64,000 nt of DNA from Trichodesmium erythraeum GBRTRLIN201 (GTDB lineage: Bacteria; Cyanobacteriota; Cyanobacteriia; Cyanobacteriales; Microcoleaceae), in NCBI GenBank assembly GCA_018457135.1, contig JAGGDU010000046.1:201516-265515 (forward strand), read 5' to 3'. The position numbers and the translations under genes are program-made. Numbering within the stretch: the stretch's first letter is position 1; the number at the start of each line of letters is the position of its first letter. Below are positions 37,310-46,123 of this stretch, one piece after another. The notes below the pieces were generated by a model. That model made no database searches, was not told the origin of the DNA, and was given only the letters and a program-made list of their open reading frames with translations.

Positions 37310-40184
37310 ATGCAAGTCTCACAAAATTGCCTAGATTTAATCAAAAAATGGGAAGGATTTTCTCTGAATGCTTATATAGATCCAGTAGGAATAGCAACTA
37401 TTGGGTATGGAAGCATTCGTTATCCCAATGGAGAAAAAGTTCGTCTAGGAGATAGAATTTCAGAAAGAGATGCAGAAGGATATCTGGGTTTTGAATGTAA
37501 GAAAATAGCACTAGAAATTTCTAAATTAATCAAAGTTCCTGTTAATCAAAACCAATTTGATGCTCTAGTATCTTTTTCTTATGTGCGACTCGTTGGCTAG
37601 TAAAAACTGCTTAAAAGCAGCTATAGCAAGCCTTCCAGGTTTTTAAATGAAGTGAGTAACTTCAACCTGTGAAAACTCTTATGTCCTTAGTGGTGAAATT
37701 CCACCGCCTTGTTGTTGGGTAGAAAGCATAGGCCACGGAGTAGAGACTGAACATCAATCTCCGAAGCTGGCTTAAATGCGGGAAGATAATAGTTGCCAAC
37801 GAAAATACCGCTAGCAGAGACTGACAAGTGGACGAATAGGAAGGTAATAAAACTCTCGTAAAAGATGGCCATTCCGAAGGTAGCTATGGAATGTAGGACG
37901 AAAGTTAGAGGGTTAATGGGTATAGATATATAAGAGTCTATATCAACAACCAATACGCACCCTCCGGGAGATTTTACCCCACTAAATCAGTTGTAATAAA
38001 GGCATAAGGGAACGAGAAAACCTCCCCAAGACACCTAAGAATATGGGTCGAGAACTTAGGAAGCCATTCAAGGTTAATCTACGCACTTAGTCGTAGGTCT
38101 TAGGGAGAGTAGGATTGGGTAAAAAGCATATCTATGCAGACGTACCCACTGTTAGACGTAATGTGAGGTAACAACTAGCAATGAATAAAGCTAAAACACT
38201 AAAAAGACATAATGGTAATCCTAATCTCTTTTTAAGTGTGGCATGGGATACAGACGATACACTGTCCCAAATTAGTATTAATCCTAATTTCAGCTGGAGA
38301 GATATTGATGGGAAACGGGCCCAGAAGAATGTATCTAAGTTGCAAAAGTTAATTTACATAGCATCCAGCCGTGGCAAAATCCCCAAGATGCGTAAATAGC
38401 AAAAACTTCTGACCAAAAGTTATTACTCCTTGTCCCTAGCTTTTAGGCCCGTGATACAGGTAGACCCGGGGAAGAAAACTGCTGGTATGAACTGAATTAA
38501 AAAGCTTCCTCCAATGCAGAGATTTAACTTGGTTGATTCGATTAGCAGAATTAGTAAATATTCTGGTGTAAGGAAAGAAGTTACGATGCTGTTAAATTGG
38601 CAAAAGAATAAATGCGCATCTTATGGATTAACTTTTAGACCAACTGACCTAATTGAATTGGACTATTTAATGCTTATTAATGTTTAGGTCTAAAGGTGGT
38701 GACAATATATAGAGGAATAAACAGTTGTTGCACCGACATTGTCACGATACTAAAACTGCTTTAGACAAGAAAACATATTTAAAAACAAGGCTACAGGAAT
38801 TACTTGATGATTATCTGTGGGTTGACAATATGTTGGCGCTAAGGTGGGGATGTACCTTTTAATTGGGGCGTTTAAGAGAGGAGCCGTGTGAGGTGAAAGT
38901 CTCACGCACGGTTTTGAAGACCAGCAGACACTATAAAGAGTGATCGGAAATGGGTTTGCTGAGTTTAACAATGTAGGAACTGGCGCATTTCAAAGTAGTA
39001 CCTTATTAAAAAAACTAAATCAAGGAGATTATCAAGGAGCAGCTAATGAATTTTCTCGTTGGGTAAATGGGGTGGTTAATGGTGTCAAGCAATCACTACC
39101 TGGTTTAGTATCTCGTCGTGCTGATGAAAAGAGGTTATTTCTTAAAGCTGGAGGAGAGAAAAAACCTTTAGAAGATGAAATTTCCAAACAAGATAAAGTA
39201 ACTTGGTTAGAAGGATATCGTGATGAAAATAAGAAAACTGTAGTTGTAGCTTGGAATGGGGGTAAAGTAGAAGAAATTTTAACTCTAGAAAAGTTTAATA
39301 AAGAGTTATTGGCTAATGTTTTTCCTCAGTATAAAAATGCTAGGTATTATGTCACTGCTCCTGGTAATAAACGAATTCCTCCTGGTGAAAGAATTTCAGT
39401 TTTTGAAATTTCGGATATATATAATTCTGATAAACTTCCAAAACTCAATCGTGTACTAGTGCGAGGGAGTGAAGGTAGTGATGTGAAAATTTTACAAGAG
39501 AGATTGAAGGATTTAGGTTATTATCTAGGAGAACTTGATGCTATTTTTGGTAGGCAAACTGAGCTTGCAGTTATTGATTTTAAAAAAGATTATTTTGGAA
39601 TCACAACAGATAATGCAACAGTAGAGTCCATAACTTGGAAAAAATTATGGGGAGATCCTCTACCTAAACCTCCCGTCTTACCACCCACGTCAAAGAAAAA
39701 TTATCTACTATTAACAAAGACAAGTCGTAAAGATAGATATGGATGTTATGTACTTCACTTAGACTATTTTAAAAGTGGCAAGCTAGAGGACAGGTTAGAA
39801 GTTTGTTGCGGTGCCCCTGGAAGGCAATTTTTCCGTACCGCTGCTCGGAGTCGGGCAATGACTGGAGAACCATTACCAGAGGGAAAGTGGTACATTAATG
39901 ATATTATTTGGGCTGATGGTCAAGATAATTATTATGGTCAAATTTTTCAAAGTGGTATTGGCCCTGTAACAGTTCCCTTAGACTATATAGAACCTGGCAC
40001 AACTGAAAGAAGCGCGATTGAAATTCATATTGACTGGAATCGAAATTATGGTTCTCCTGGTACTGTTGGTTGTATAGCTACTTACAACATAGCTGATTAT
40101 AAAAGGTTTATTACTTGGTTAAGGGATACAGATCCACGGGATCTTTATGTTGACTGGAAATTAGGGACTTCTCCTAAACCTTAG
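37310..40184 (+). CDS. Intron-split lysozyme / peptidoglycan-binding / L,D-transpeptidase-like protein
   Basis: Two exons (37310-37582 and 38970-40184) give a 495-residue protein when the group II intron is removed. Exon 1 ends 'DALVSFSY' and exon 2 resumes 'NVGTGAFQSSTLLKKL', restoring the T4-type (GH24) lysozyme fold at the codon boundary. The catalytic block 'KWEGFSLNAYIDPVGIATIG' (~14-33) contains the Glu, Asp and Thr of the family. The lysozyme part ends near residue 140. A peptidoglycan-binding domain follows ('LVRGSEGSDVKILQERLKDL', ~260-320), then a C-terminal domain with 'AIEIHIDW' and 'GSPGTVGCIATYN', resembling the His/Cys active site of YkuD-type L,D-transpeptidases. No signal peptide is visible. 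It could be phage-derived or a cell-wall remodelling enzyme. Unspliced, it stops soon after exon 1. Confidence 0.88.
38181..38872 (+). pseudogene. Decayed group II intron maturase (LtrA-like), RT core deleted
   Basis: The frame opens MNKAKTLKRHNGNPN and contains 'WRDIDGKRAQKNVSKLQKLI', the typical N-terminal RT0 region of intron-encoded proteins. After TAG (38398) the same kind of sequence goes on as 'LLTKSYYSLSLAF' and 'DPGKKTAGMN', again with a stop. It then jumps to the C-terminal HNH part: 'NKCASYGLTF', 'DLIELDYL', and 'LLHRHCHDTKTALDKKT'. The reverse-transcriptase domains 1-7 and the maturase X domain are missing, and several stops are present. About 0.69 kb remains of an expected ~1.7 kb gene. 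The protein is certainly inactive. Confidence 0.88.
38881..38914 (+). ncRNA. Group II intron domain V
   Basis: The 34-base hairpin has stem strands GAGCCGTGTGAG and CTCACGCACGGTT around GTGAAAGT, with the GAAA tetraloop and the conserved catalytic pattern of domain V. It is the ribozyme's active-site element and appears intact. Confidence 0.92.
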
Positions 40185-40194
40185 TTAAGATTAT

Positions 40195-40221
40195 GGTGCG
40201 TTACGCTTGGCGCTTCGCACC
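40195..40221. terminator. Hairpin between convergent genes
   Basis: GGTGCG (40195-40200) pairs perfectly with CGCACC (40216-40221) around an inner TTACGCTTGGCGCTT. It lies between the stop of the lysozyme gene (40184) and the stop of the convergent SPFH gene (40239). A role as a bidirectional terminator is likely by position; it also resembles a dispersed cyanobacterial palindrome. Confidence 0.5.
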
Positions 40222-40238
40222 TCGCTTTTGAGTTGATA

Positions 40239-41048
40239 TTAATCAACTTTTTTTAGTTCTATTTCACCATCATCAGGATATTCTCCAATTAATTCACCCA
40301 CTCCTTCTGACATAGTCCTCGGGTGCATAAATACTACTTTAGAATTAGCACTTTCACTTAATTTATGATTAATTTCTATGTATCTTTGAGCAATCAGAAA
40401 TTTTATAAATTCCGGACTGTCTGGAGACAAGTTTAAAGTTTCAGAAAGAAGCTTGATAGACTCTGCCTCTGCTTGAGCTTTAGAAAGAACAGTTTGCTTC
40501 TGACTTAAAGCTACTCTTTCCGACTCCATCGCTATTCGCAATTTTTCAGGAAAAACAATATTCTGAATCTCAACACGAATCACTTTTACCCCCCAGTTAT
40601 AAGTTGCTTCATCTAATTTTTTCAGCAAGGCTTTATCAATATCATCTTTTGTAGACAAAACTTGTCGCAATGGCAAGCGACCAATTTGAGAACGCAGAGA
40701 AGTTAAAACAATTTCTTGAATAGCATTTTCTACATTTTCAATTGCATAATACGCTCTCTCTATGTCTATGATCTGCCAGTACAGTACTGCATCTACTTTC
40801 AAAGTCAAGTTATCATTAGTAATAACTGACTGCTCAGGAATATCCAAAACTCGTTCACGAATTGTATCAACATAAGTTATTCTCTCTACTAGGGGTACAA
40901 CAAACTGAAGTCCTGGCTTTAAAGTACGTCTATATTTACCTAAGCGTTCTACTAACGCTTCATCCCCTTGGCTAATAACTTTTACTGAGGAGTTAACTGT
41001 ATAACTAACAATTGCGGTTGCTATCACAGGAATAATATATTGGAGCAT
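40239..41048 (-). CDS. SPFH/band 7 (stomatin-like) membrane protein
   Basis: The 269-residue protein has an N-terminal membrane segment (~2-20) followed by the band 7 domain: 'VKVISQGDEALVERLGKYRR', 'LKPGLQFVVPLVERITYVDT', 'RERVLDIPEQSVITNDN' and 'VDAVLYWQI'. After it comes a coiled coil with 'AMESERVALSQKQTVLSKAQ' and 'AEAESIKLLSETLNL'. Such proteins oligomerise in the membrane and scaffold proteases or lipid domains. The partner often encoded next to it (NfeD-type) is absent here. Start codon ATG at 41048; single gene. Confidence 0.93.
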   Translation of the reverse strand: MLQYIIPVIATAIVSYTVNSSVKVISQGDEALVERLGKYRRTLKPGLQFVVPLVERITYVDTIRERVLDIPEQSVITNDNLTLKVDAVLYWQIIDIERAYYAIENVENAIQEIVLTSLRSQIGRLPLRQVLSTKDDIDKALLKKLDEATYNWGVKVIRVEIQNIVFPEKLRIAMESERVALSQKQTVLSKAQAEAESIKLLSETLNLSPDSPEFIKFLIAQRYIEINHKLSESANSKVVFMHPRTMSEGVGELIGEYPDDGEIELKKVD

Positions 41049-41937
41049 AATTTAGGGTTGAGAATAATGGTTAATTTTCTTAATCCTAGCATTTTCTTGA
41101 GACTAGGAAGTAGAATTTTAGAGACAAAAATTTTTCCCTATTTGTAAAGGAATTGTTAAAAACGTTGCTTTTAGCTCACATCTCTTTGAATAACTACCCC
41201 GGGAAAATTTTAGGTACTGGGGAAAAAGGTAACAATTGATGGGAGAAAAGCATTTTTATTATTACTAATTAATGGGCAGTAATTAGGCAAAAACAATATA
41301 TGTAGCGTAGTAATTTGTGGCTATACTAGAGAAATTAGATATAATTTGCTGCTTTCGGTAGTTCAATATGACTCCCATTCCAGTGACAATATTTCTATGA
41401 TTTTTTCCAATCTAAATTATGATAAAGTGTAATGATTAACTACACAAAATATTTCAATTATTAGAGAATCAAATTATTCTTTAGTATTTGGAAACAATGA
41501 ATTTGAATTATATTGGTTCTTGTCAGTATTTACTCTCATTTTACACAAATTTTACTATGACAAATTTGGCTAATTATCTGGAAAAAGTGAGTTCTGATAC
41601 AATTAATTATTTGAAGTTTTGAAACTTTGAAATCGCAAAATTTATGGTTAAATGCCCAAGAATAAATTGTTAATAAAACAGGAAGAAGTATATCTAATTT
41701 TTGATGATACAGTTATAGTGATCGCTCCCCGTGGTTTTAGCCGTATCCCATAAAGCAGATAATGAAGATAGTCTAATTGGTCATACCCTGTATATATTAT
41801 CTTTGCATAAGTCCTGATGTATACACTACTTTGATATCCATCTTAATTAGTGTAATTTAAAGCATTGATAAATAGATTTTCAAGGGTTATATAGTAAATT
41901 TATATGGGGTTCTATTAATCCATCCTACCTTTAATTT
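41049..41937. other. Intergenic AT-rich region
   Basis: No gene or RNA is recognised. TGCATAAGTCCT near 41806 is a lone copy of the family B terminal motif without a partner. It should contain the SPFH gene's promoter at the left and the 3' flank of hppD at the right. Confidence 0.45.
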
Positions 41938-43005
41938 TTAATTTTTTCTTAAACTACCTCGTTTCATTTGTTCCCTTTCAATAGCTTCAAATAAAGCTTG
42001 AAAATTACCTTGACCAAAACCTGGTGTCTGAATTTGTTTACCATTTACCCAAACAACTTTACGTTCAATAAACTCAAAAAATACTGTTGGTTGGTTAAAT
42101 ATTGGTTGTGTAAAAATTTGTAGTAACATTGCTCCTGGTATTTTTTCTTGCCAGTCTACCAAAATTTGACAATTTTGAACTTTCTGCCAGTCAGTTTCTG
42201 ATAGATGACTTAATGCTTCTGTTTGTAGACTATAGTAATATGTTTTTGGAACTTGTAAAAAAGGTAAACCAAGCGATCGCAACTCTCCGACCACCCCCAA
42301 AATATTTTCTGTATGTAAAGCAATGTGTTGTATTCCCGCACCAGAATTAGCATCCAAAAATTCCTGAATTTGAGAACTATCAGATGTAGGCTCATTAATA
42401 GGAAATTTGACTTCTCCCTCTGGGTGTATCATCACTAGACTACGCAAACCTGATTTATTTGTCTGAATGTCAAAATTTTGATGGGGTTGGAAATTGAAAA
42501 TTTGATGATACCAATTGAAAGCAGGTTCTAAATTGTCTTTAGCTACATTTAAAACTACATGATCGATCACCATAAGATCCGTAGAAAGTTGAGAAGTAGA
42601 ATTCAAAATTTTTGCATCATCAATTTTTTCTATCAAAGTATGAGTTAAGTCTCCCCATCCAGAAATTTTCGCCCATTTTAAACCGTTTAAGTTTTCCTGA
42701 ATAGGTTGCAAAATTTCTGCTCCATTAGCTGCCGCATTTGCCACAACTGAGGTAATATCTCGAACTCGAAAAGCTACATCAGCGACTCCGGGAGGATGTA
42801 AGCTCAGAAAATTGGTAACAGGACTTGCTGGTGTGATGGCAGAAGATAAGGCAAAATATACTTGACCCCTGTTAATAATTTCCTTCTGGGTATGTTGACT
42901 GGTTTTAGAAGCAATGGCTTTAAAACCTAATTTTTCTCTAAACCAGTCTCTGGACTCTATAGCATTTTCAACGTAGAAATGAATGTGATCGAACTGCATA
43001 ATCAA
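41938..43005 (-). CDS. hppD: 4-hydroxyphenylpyruvate dioxygenase
   Basis: The 355-residue protein consists of two VOC-fold halves. Iron ligands are recognisable: His in 'MVIDHVVLNVAKD', His in 'GIQHIALHTENI' and Glu in 'FFEFIERK' near the C-terminus. It converts 4-hydroxyphenylpyruvate to homogentisate. In cyanobacteria homogentisate is the head-group precursor of tocopherol (plastoquinone takes another route in these organisms). The N-terminal 'FDHIHFYVENAIESRDWF' domain is typical. It is soluble and stands alone, with >600 bp gaps on both sides. The first two codons (M-I-M) leave the exact start uncertain. Confidence 0.93.
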   Translation of the reverse strand: MIMQFDHIHFYVENAIESRDWFREKLGFKAIASKTSQHTQKEIINRGQVYFALSSAITPASPVTNFLSLHPPGVADVAFRVRDITSVVANAAANGAEILQPIQENLNGLKWAKISGWGDLTHTLIEKIDDAKILNSTSQLSTDLMVIDHVVLNVAKDNLEPAFNWYHQIFNFQPHQNFDIQTNKSGLRSLVMIHPEGEVKFPINEPTSDSSQIQEFLDANSGAGIQHIALHTENILGVVGELRSLGLPFLQVPKTYYYSLQTEALSHLSETDWQKVQNCQILVDWQEKIPGAMLLQIFTQPIFNQPTVFFEFIERKVVWVNGKQIQTPGFGQGNFQALFEAIEREQMKRGSLRKN

Positions 43006-43689
43006 CTTTTATTATTCAATCAAAATATTATTTGGAGAAAATAAATATTGTTACAAGTATAGCGCTACCTGCTAACGTTATGACATTTTGAGATTCCTCA
43101 ACAACCTTTTTGGAGAATTAAAAGTTTTCAAGTGTCCCAAAGTCTTTTTGTACTGCTATATTAGGTAAGCTGTTAACTATTTAGATTCCTTATTCTAATA
43201 ACAACCAATTAAAGCGAAAGTTTTGTACAGTAAGGATTTATCTATTGTCCTAAAATTTACAATAAGTTGTTTAAATGCTTAATAGTTTAATAGGTTTTAA
43301 GTAGTAGTTGAGTAAAACGGCTAAAATCTTGGAATAGTAGGGGGTGGGTTTATAATTCAAATAAATAAGATTGAACTAATAGATTATATGAAACCGCTCC
43401 CAAGGATATAATGCCAAAACTAGTTGTATTAGTCCAGTAGGTAAATCCTAAGCAAAGGACAAAAAGCTTGACTTTCAGAATAAGAGAAGGTTTCATAGAA
43501 CTTAAAAACCATAATGTCCATGAAATATGAATATCAATAATATTAAAATAACATCATTTTACTACAAAAAACTTCTAAATTACAACTTTTCTTGCCATGG
43601 AGCCAGAATCAAATTTATCCCTTTATTTATCTAGGCCATATTTCAAGTCAAAAGTATTAACCAAGTACAAATAGCAACTTCATTCTCAT
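43006..43689. other. Intergenic AT-rich region upstream of hppD
   Basis: No gene, RNA gene or repeat is recognised. It lies between hppD and a transposase graveyard. Confidence 0.4.
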
Positions 43690-44112
43690 CTAATGCTCAA
43701 GTAAGTTCTAATTACAAACCATTACCAAGGTTGTTCCCTCACTTTGACATAGATACCAGAGAGTTCCTCCAGACTGTAATTGCCATTATGAACTGCTCAC
43801 AAAAATGGGTTTTGAGTAATTACTGAACTCAATGGCAGCTTGGAAAACATAGATACAACATTCTGTTGTTAGGAATTGTTGCTCAGAGCTTGGTAATTCC
43901 GATAATTTGGGATATTTTGCTGAAAAAAGGAAATTTCCAAACTACTAAACGAATAGATGTAATGGAGAAATTTTCTGCCTTATTAGGTAAGGAGCGAGTA
44001 GCATACCTAACAGGAGATAGAGAATTTCTAGGTAAACAATAGTTAAAATATCTTTCGTTTAATTGGGAGCTTCCTATCACCATTCGTCACACAGACTTAA
44101 TTGGTAATGGAT
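43690..44112 (+). pseudogene. IS4-family transposase remnant
   Basis: A frame with in-frame stops reads 'SNYKPLPRLFPHFDIDTREF', then after a TGA 'TQWQLGKHRYNILLLGIVAQ', 'SLVIPIIWDILLKKGNFQTT' and 'FSALLGKERVAYLTGDREFL', then a TAG and 'LKYLSFNWELPITIRHTDLI'. This is the order of the IS4-type DDE domain (DR.NW..GK..N.L..G, P..W..L.K.GNS.T, F....ADREF.G). The N-terminus and C-terminus are missing. Stops make it inactive. Confidence 0.7.
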
Positions 44113-44420
44113 AATTATTTACCTTTAAGGGTGATTTTTAAGGAGTTTAGCTGTTTTACAACCACCATAGCCATATACCTCCCCCTTTTTGCTGTTGTTT
44201 TTACTCTATGAGAATCAACAACTGCTGCAGTAGGTTCCTGATGTCGTGCTTCTTTGACTCTTCTCTCTTGCCGTAGAGTATTATTAATTTGTTCCCAAAT
44301 ACCATATCCGTGGCATTTACGAAATTTTTTTGACACAGTTTGCCAAGGTAGTAGCTTCTGGGAGAAAGAACCCCAATGATAACCAGAGTAAAGGATCTAG
44401 GATATAGAATATACTATTTA
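44113..44420 (-). pseudogene. IS5-family transposase remnant
   Basis: Reading leftwards, 'HWGSFSQKLLPWQTVSKKF', then 'GIWEQINNTLRQERRVKEAR', 'EPTAAVVDSHRVKTTAKRG', and after a frameshift 'YGYGGCKTAKL', match the IS5-type (IS427/IS1031-like) pattern PPWQTVY..F..W...G.W..IN..LR....EPSA.I.DSQSVKTT..GG..GYDG.K. Only the first half of a transposase remains. It abuts the convergent IS4 remnant. Confidence 0.68.
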
Positions 44421-44842
44421 CTACTTCTGTGAGATTAGTATTTGCTTTGGGCCCTGGTTGAGAGAAGTTTCGGTAGCAGAGGTTCGAGTAGTTCCCAGTG
44501 GCGGTGGTTTAGAGCCCTGGCTAAGTTTTTTTTATTTTCCTACCTTCAATACTTCTTCATGGGCATCTTTAGCTTTTTTTTTACAAACAGTCTCTAATTA
44601 GATAACGATTATTAGGATAAAAACTTAATTAATTTTTAAGGATTCGGCGATCGCGATTTTTAAGCGGTAATGACAAACCTGATAGTTCCTTGTACGCAAA
44701 CTTAAAAAATAAATAGCTTTTAAAAATATCATAAAAAACTTTTATAATAGGAATTTTATGAACATATTCTATATAATCTGAGAAACCGGCCGTGGGAGTC
44801 CGTAAGTTCTAAATATCTTATTCGGTCATTTACTCCCTACTT
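44421..44842. other. Intergenic region
   Basis: No gene is recognised. The left part may include the other end of the IS5 remnant. A GCGATCGC octamer lies near 44647. Confidence 0.4.
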
Positions 44843-45769
44843 TTAATTCACTAAACAAGCTTCTATTGTTTCTAATACTGACTTAGACAAACTGGGTAAG
44901 TCATAACCACCTTCTAAACCAAATAATATCTTGCGGGTTATTTGCAAACAATATTCTGTAAATAATCTATAGTCTTCTGGTTGTAGAGAAATACTTGCTA
45001 ATGGGTCGTCATGGTTAGCATCATAACCAGCACTAACAATCAATAAATCTGGTTGAAAATTAGCTAAAAAGGGGATGACTTTTTCCTTGAAAGCCCTTTG
45101 ATAATTAGCTATTGTACTACCTGGCGACATAGGCAGATTTAGTACATTATTGTAAAAACCATGTTCCTCAGCAGACCCTGTTCCAGGATAACAGGGATAT
45201 TGATGCAGAGAACAGTAAGCTATGTTCTCATTAGTTTCTACAATTTCTTGAGTACCATTACCATGATGTACATCCCAGTCGAGAATGGCAACTTTGTTAA
45301 TGTCTAGTTTTTCTAGGGCATAATGAGCGGCGATCGCAGCATTGGAAAATAAGCAAAAACCCATGCCCCGTCTGCTTTCAGCATGATGTCCAGGTGGTCT
45401 TGCCAAAACAAAAGTAGGTTTCCTATTTGTTAATACCAAATCTACTCCATCTAACCAAGCACTTACCGCTAACAATGCCACATCATAACTTTTAACAAAA
45501 ACTGGTGTATCTGTATCTAAAAAACCTCCACCATGATCAGCTATTTCTGCCACTGCTTTAATATGACTACGAGAATGAACTTTTTCTAGCAGTGTCATCA
45601 ATAATGAATCACGCTGTTGTACTGGGGTAGGTGAGTGCCATTGCAGTTGGCCATTATCAGGAAAGGCTTTGAGAGCTGTCACAATTGCAGTTAAACGTTC
45701 TGGTCGCTCTGGGTGTAATATACCAGTTTTATGTTCGAGAAATTCATCGGAGTAAATAACAGAAACCAT
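44843..45769 (-). CDS. Histone deacetylase family protein (AcuC/HDAC-like)
   Basis: The 308-residue soluble protein carries the zinc deacetylase pattern: 'HPERPERLTAI' (~20-30), the catalytic His pair in 'RPPGHHAESRRGMGFC', the zinc ligands in 'AILDWDVHHGNGTQ', 'LIVSAGYDANHDDPLA' and the terminal 'GLEGGYDLPSLS'. The family removes acetyl or other acyl groups from lysine, acetylpolyamines or small amides; bacterial substrates vary. Monocistronic, upstream of a MITE-like element. Confidence 0.93.
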   Translation of the reverse strand: MVSVIYSDEFLEHKTGILHPERPERLTAIVTALKAFPDNGQLQWHSPTPVQQRDSLLMTLLEKVHSRSHIKAVAEIADHGGGFLDTDTPVFVKSYDVALLAVSAWLDGVDLVLTNRKPTFVLARPPGHHAESRRGMGFCLFSNAAIAAHYALEKLDINKVAILDWDVHHGNGTQEIVETNENIAYCSLHQYPCYPGTGSAEEHGFYNNVLNLPMSPGSTIANYQRAFKEKVIPFLANFQPDLLIVSAGYDANHDDPLASISLQPEDYRLFTEYCLQITRKILFGLEGGYDLPSLSKSVLETIEACLVN

Positions 45770-46123
45770 AATTTAATTTTAGATATTAGAAATTGTCCCA
45801 TTTGATGAAACCTTGATAGGACTTATGCAGAAACTGAGTTGATTTACAGAAATTTCTTAAAAAATAGTAATCAAGGCAATAAGTCCGATTTTTTGTTTGG
45901 GTGCATAAGTCCTATTTTATTGTAATCATATCAAGATTTAAAATTAATATTTAATTAAAAATCTTGAAATATTTCTGATAAATTTTATGAAAAGATGCAG
46001 ACAAAATGTGCTATAGTTTTAAATATAAAATAACTTTCTAAATATATCAAAATTAATCGAACAAAATTAGATTTTTTTGGTTTATTCCTAGTTAATTATA
46101 AATTTAATGGAGTTTTTCATTAT
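45770..46123. other. Divergent promoter region with MITE-like element
   Basis: The region between the divergent deacetylase and gyrA genes contains family B copy 2 (45816-45915). The remaining ~200 bp is AT-rich and presumably carries the gyrA promoter. TGGAG lies 11 bases before the gyrA ATG. Confidence 0.45.
45816..45915. mobile_element. MITE-like element, family B copy 2
   Basis: ATAGGACTTATGCA at 45816-45829 and TGCATAAGTCCTAT at 45902-45915 are perfect 14-base inverted repeats bounding a 100-bp segment with no coding sequence. Ends match the element at 20402-20491. Confidence 0.7.

Larger units (their letters stand above)
37583..38969 (+). mobile_element. Group II intron in the lysozyme gene
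   Basis: The 5' end GTGCGAC fits the group II consensus GUGYG, and the 3' end is ...GAGTTTAAC (AY). Near the 3' end is a canonical domain V hairpin (38881-38914, GAGCCGTGTGAGGTGAAAGT...), followed by domain VI with a likely bulged branch-point A at 38962, seven bases from the 3' splice site. The 5' ~600 bases are the structured domain I-III part and are far less AT-rich than the neighbourhood. Removal joins the two coding halves exactly in frame. It encodes only a broken maturase, so splicing in vivo would need help from another intron's protein or the host. Confidence 0.93.

Noticed and set aside
37687-37953. 88-codon minus-strand frame
   Set aside because: It lies entirely within the structured domain I region of the group II intron and is antisense; the RNA structure explains the unusual composition.
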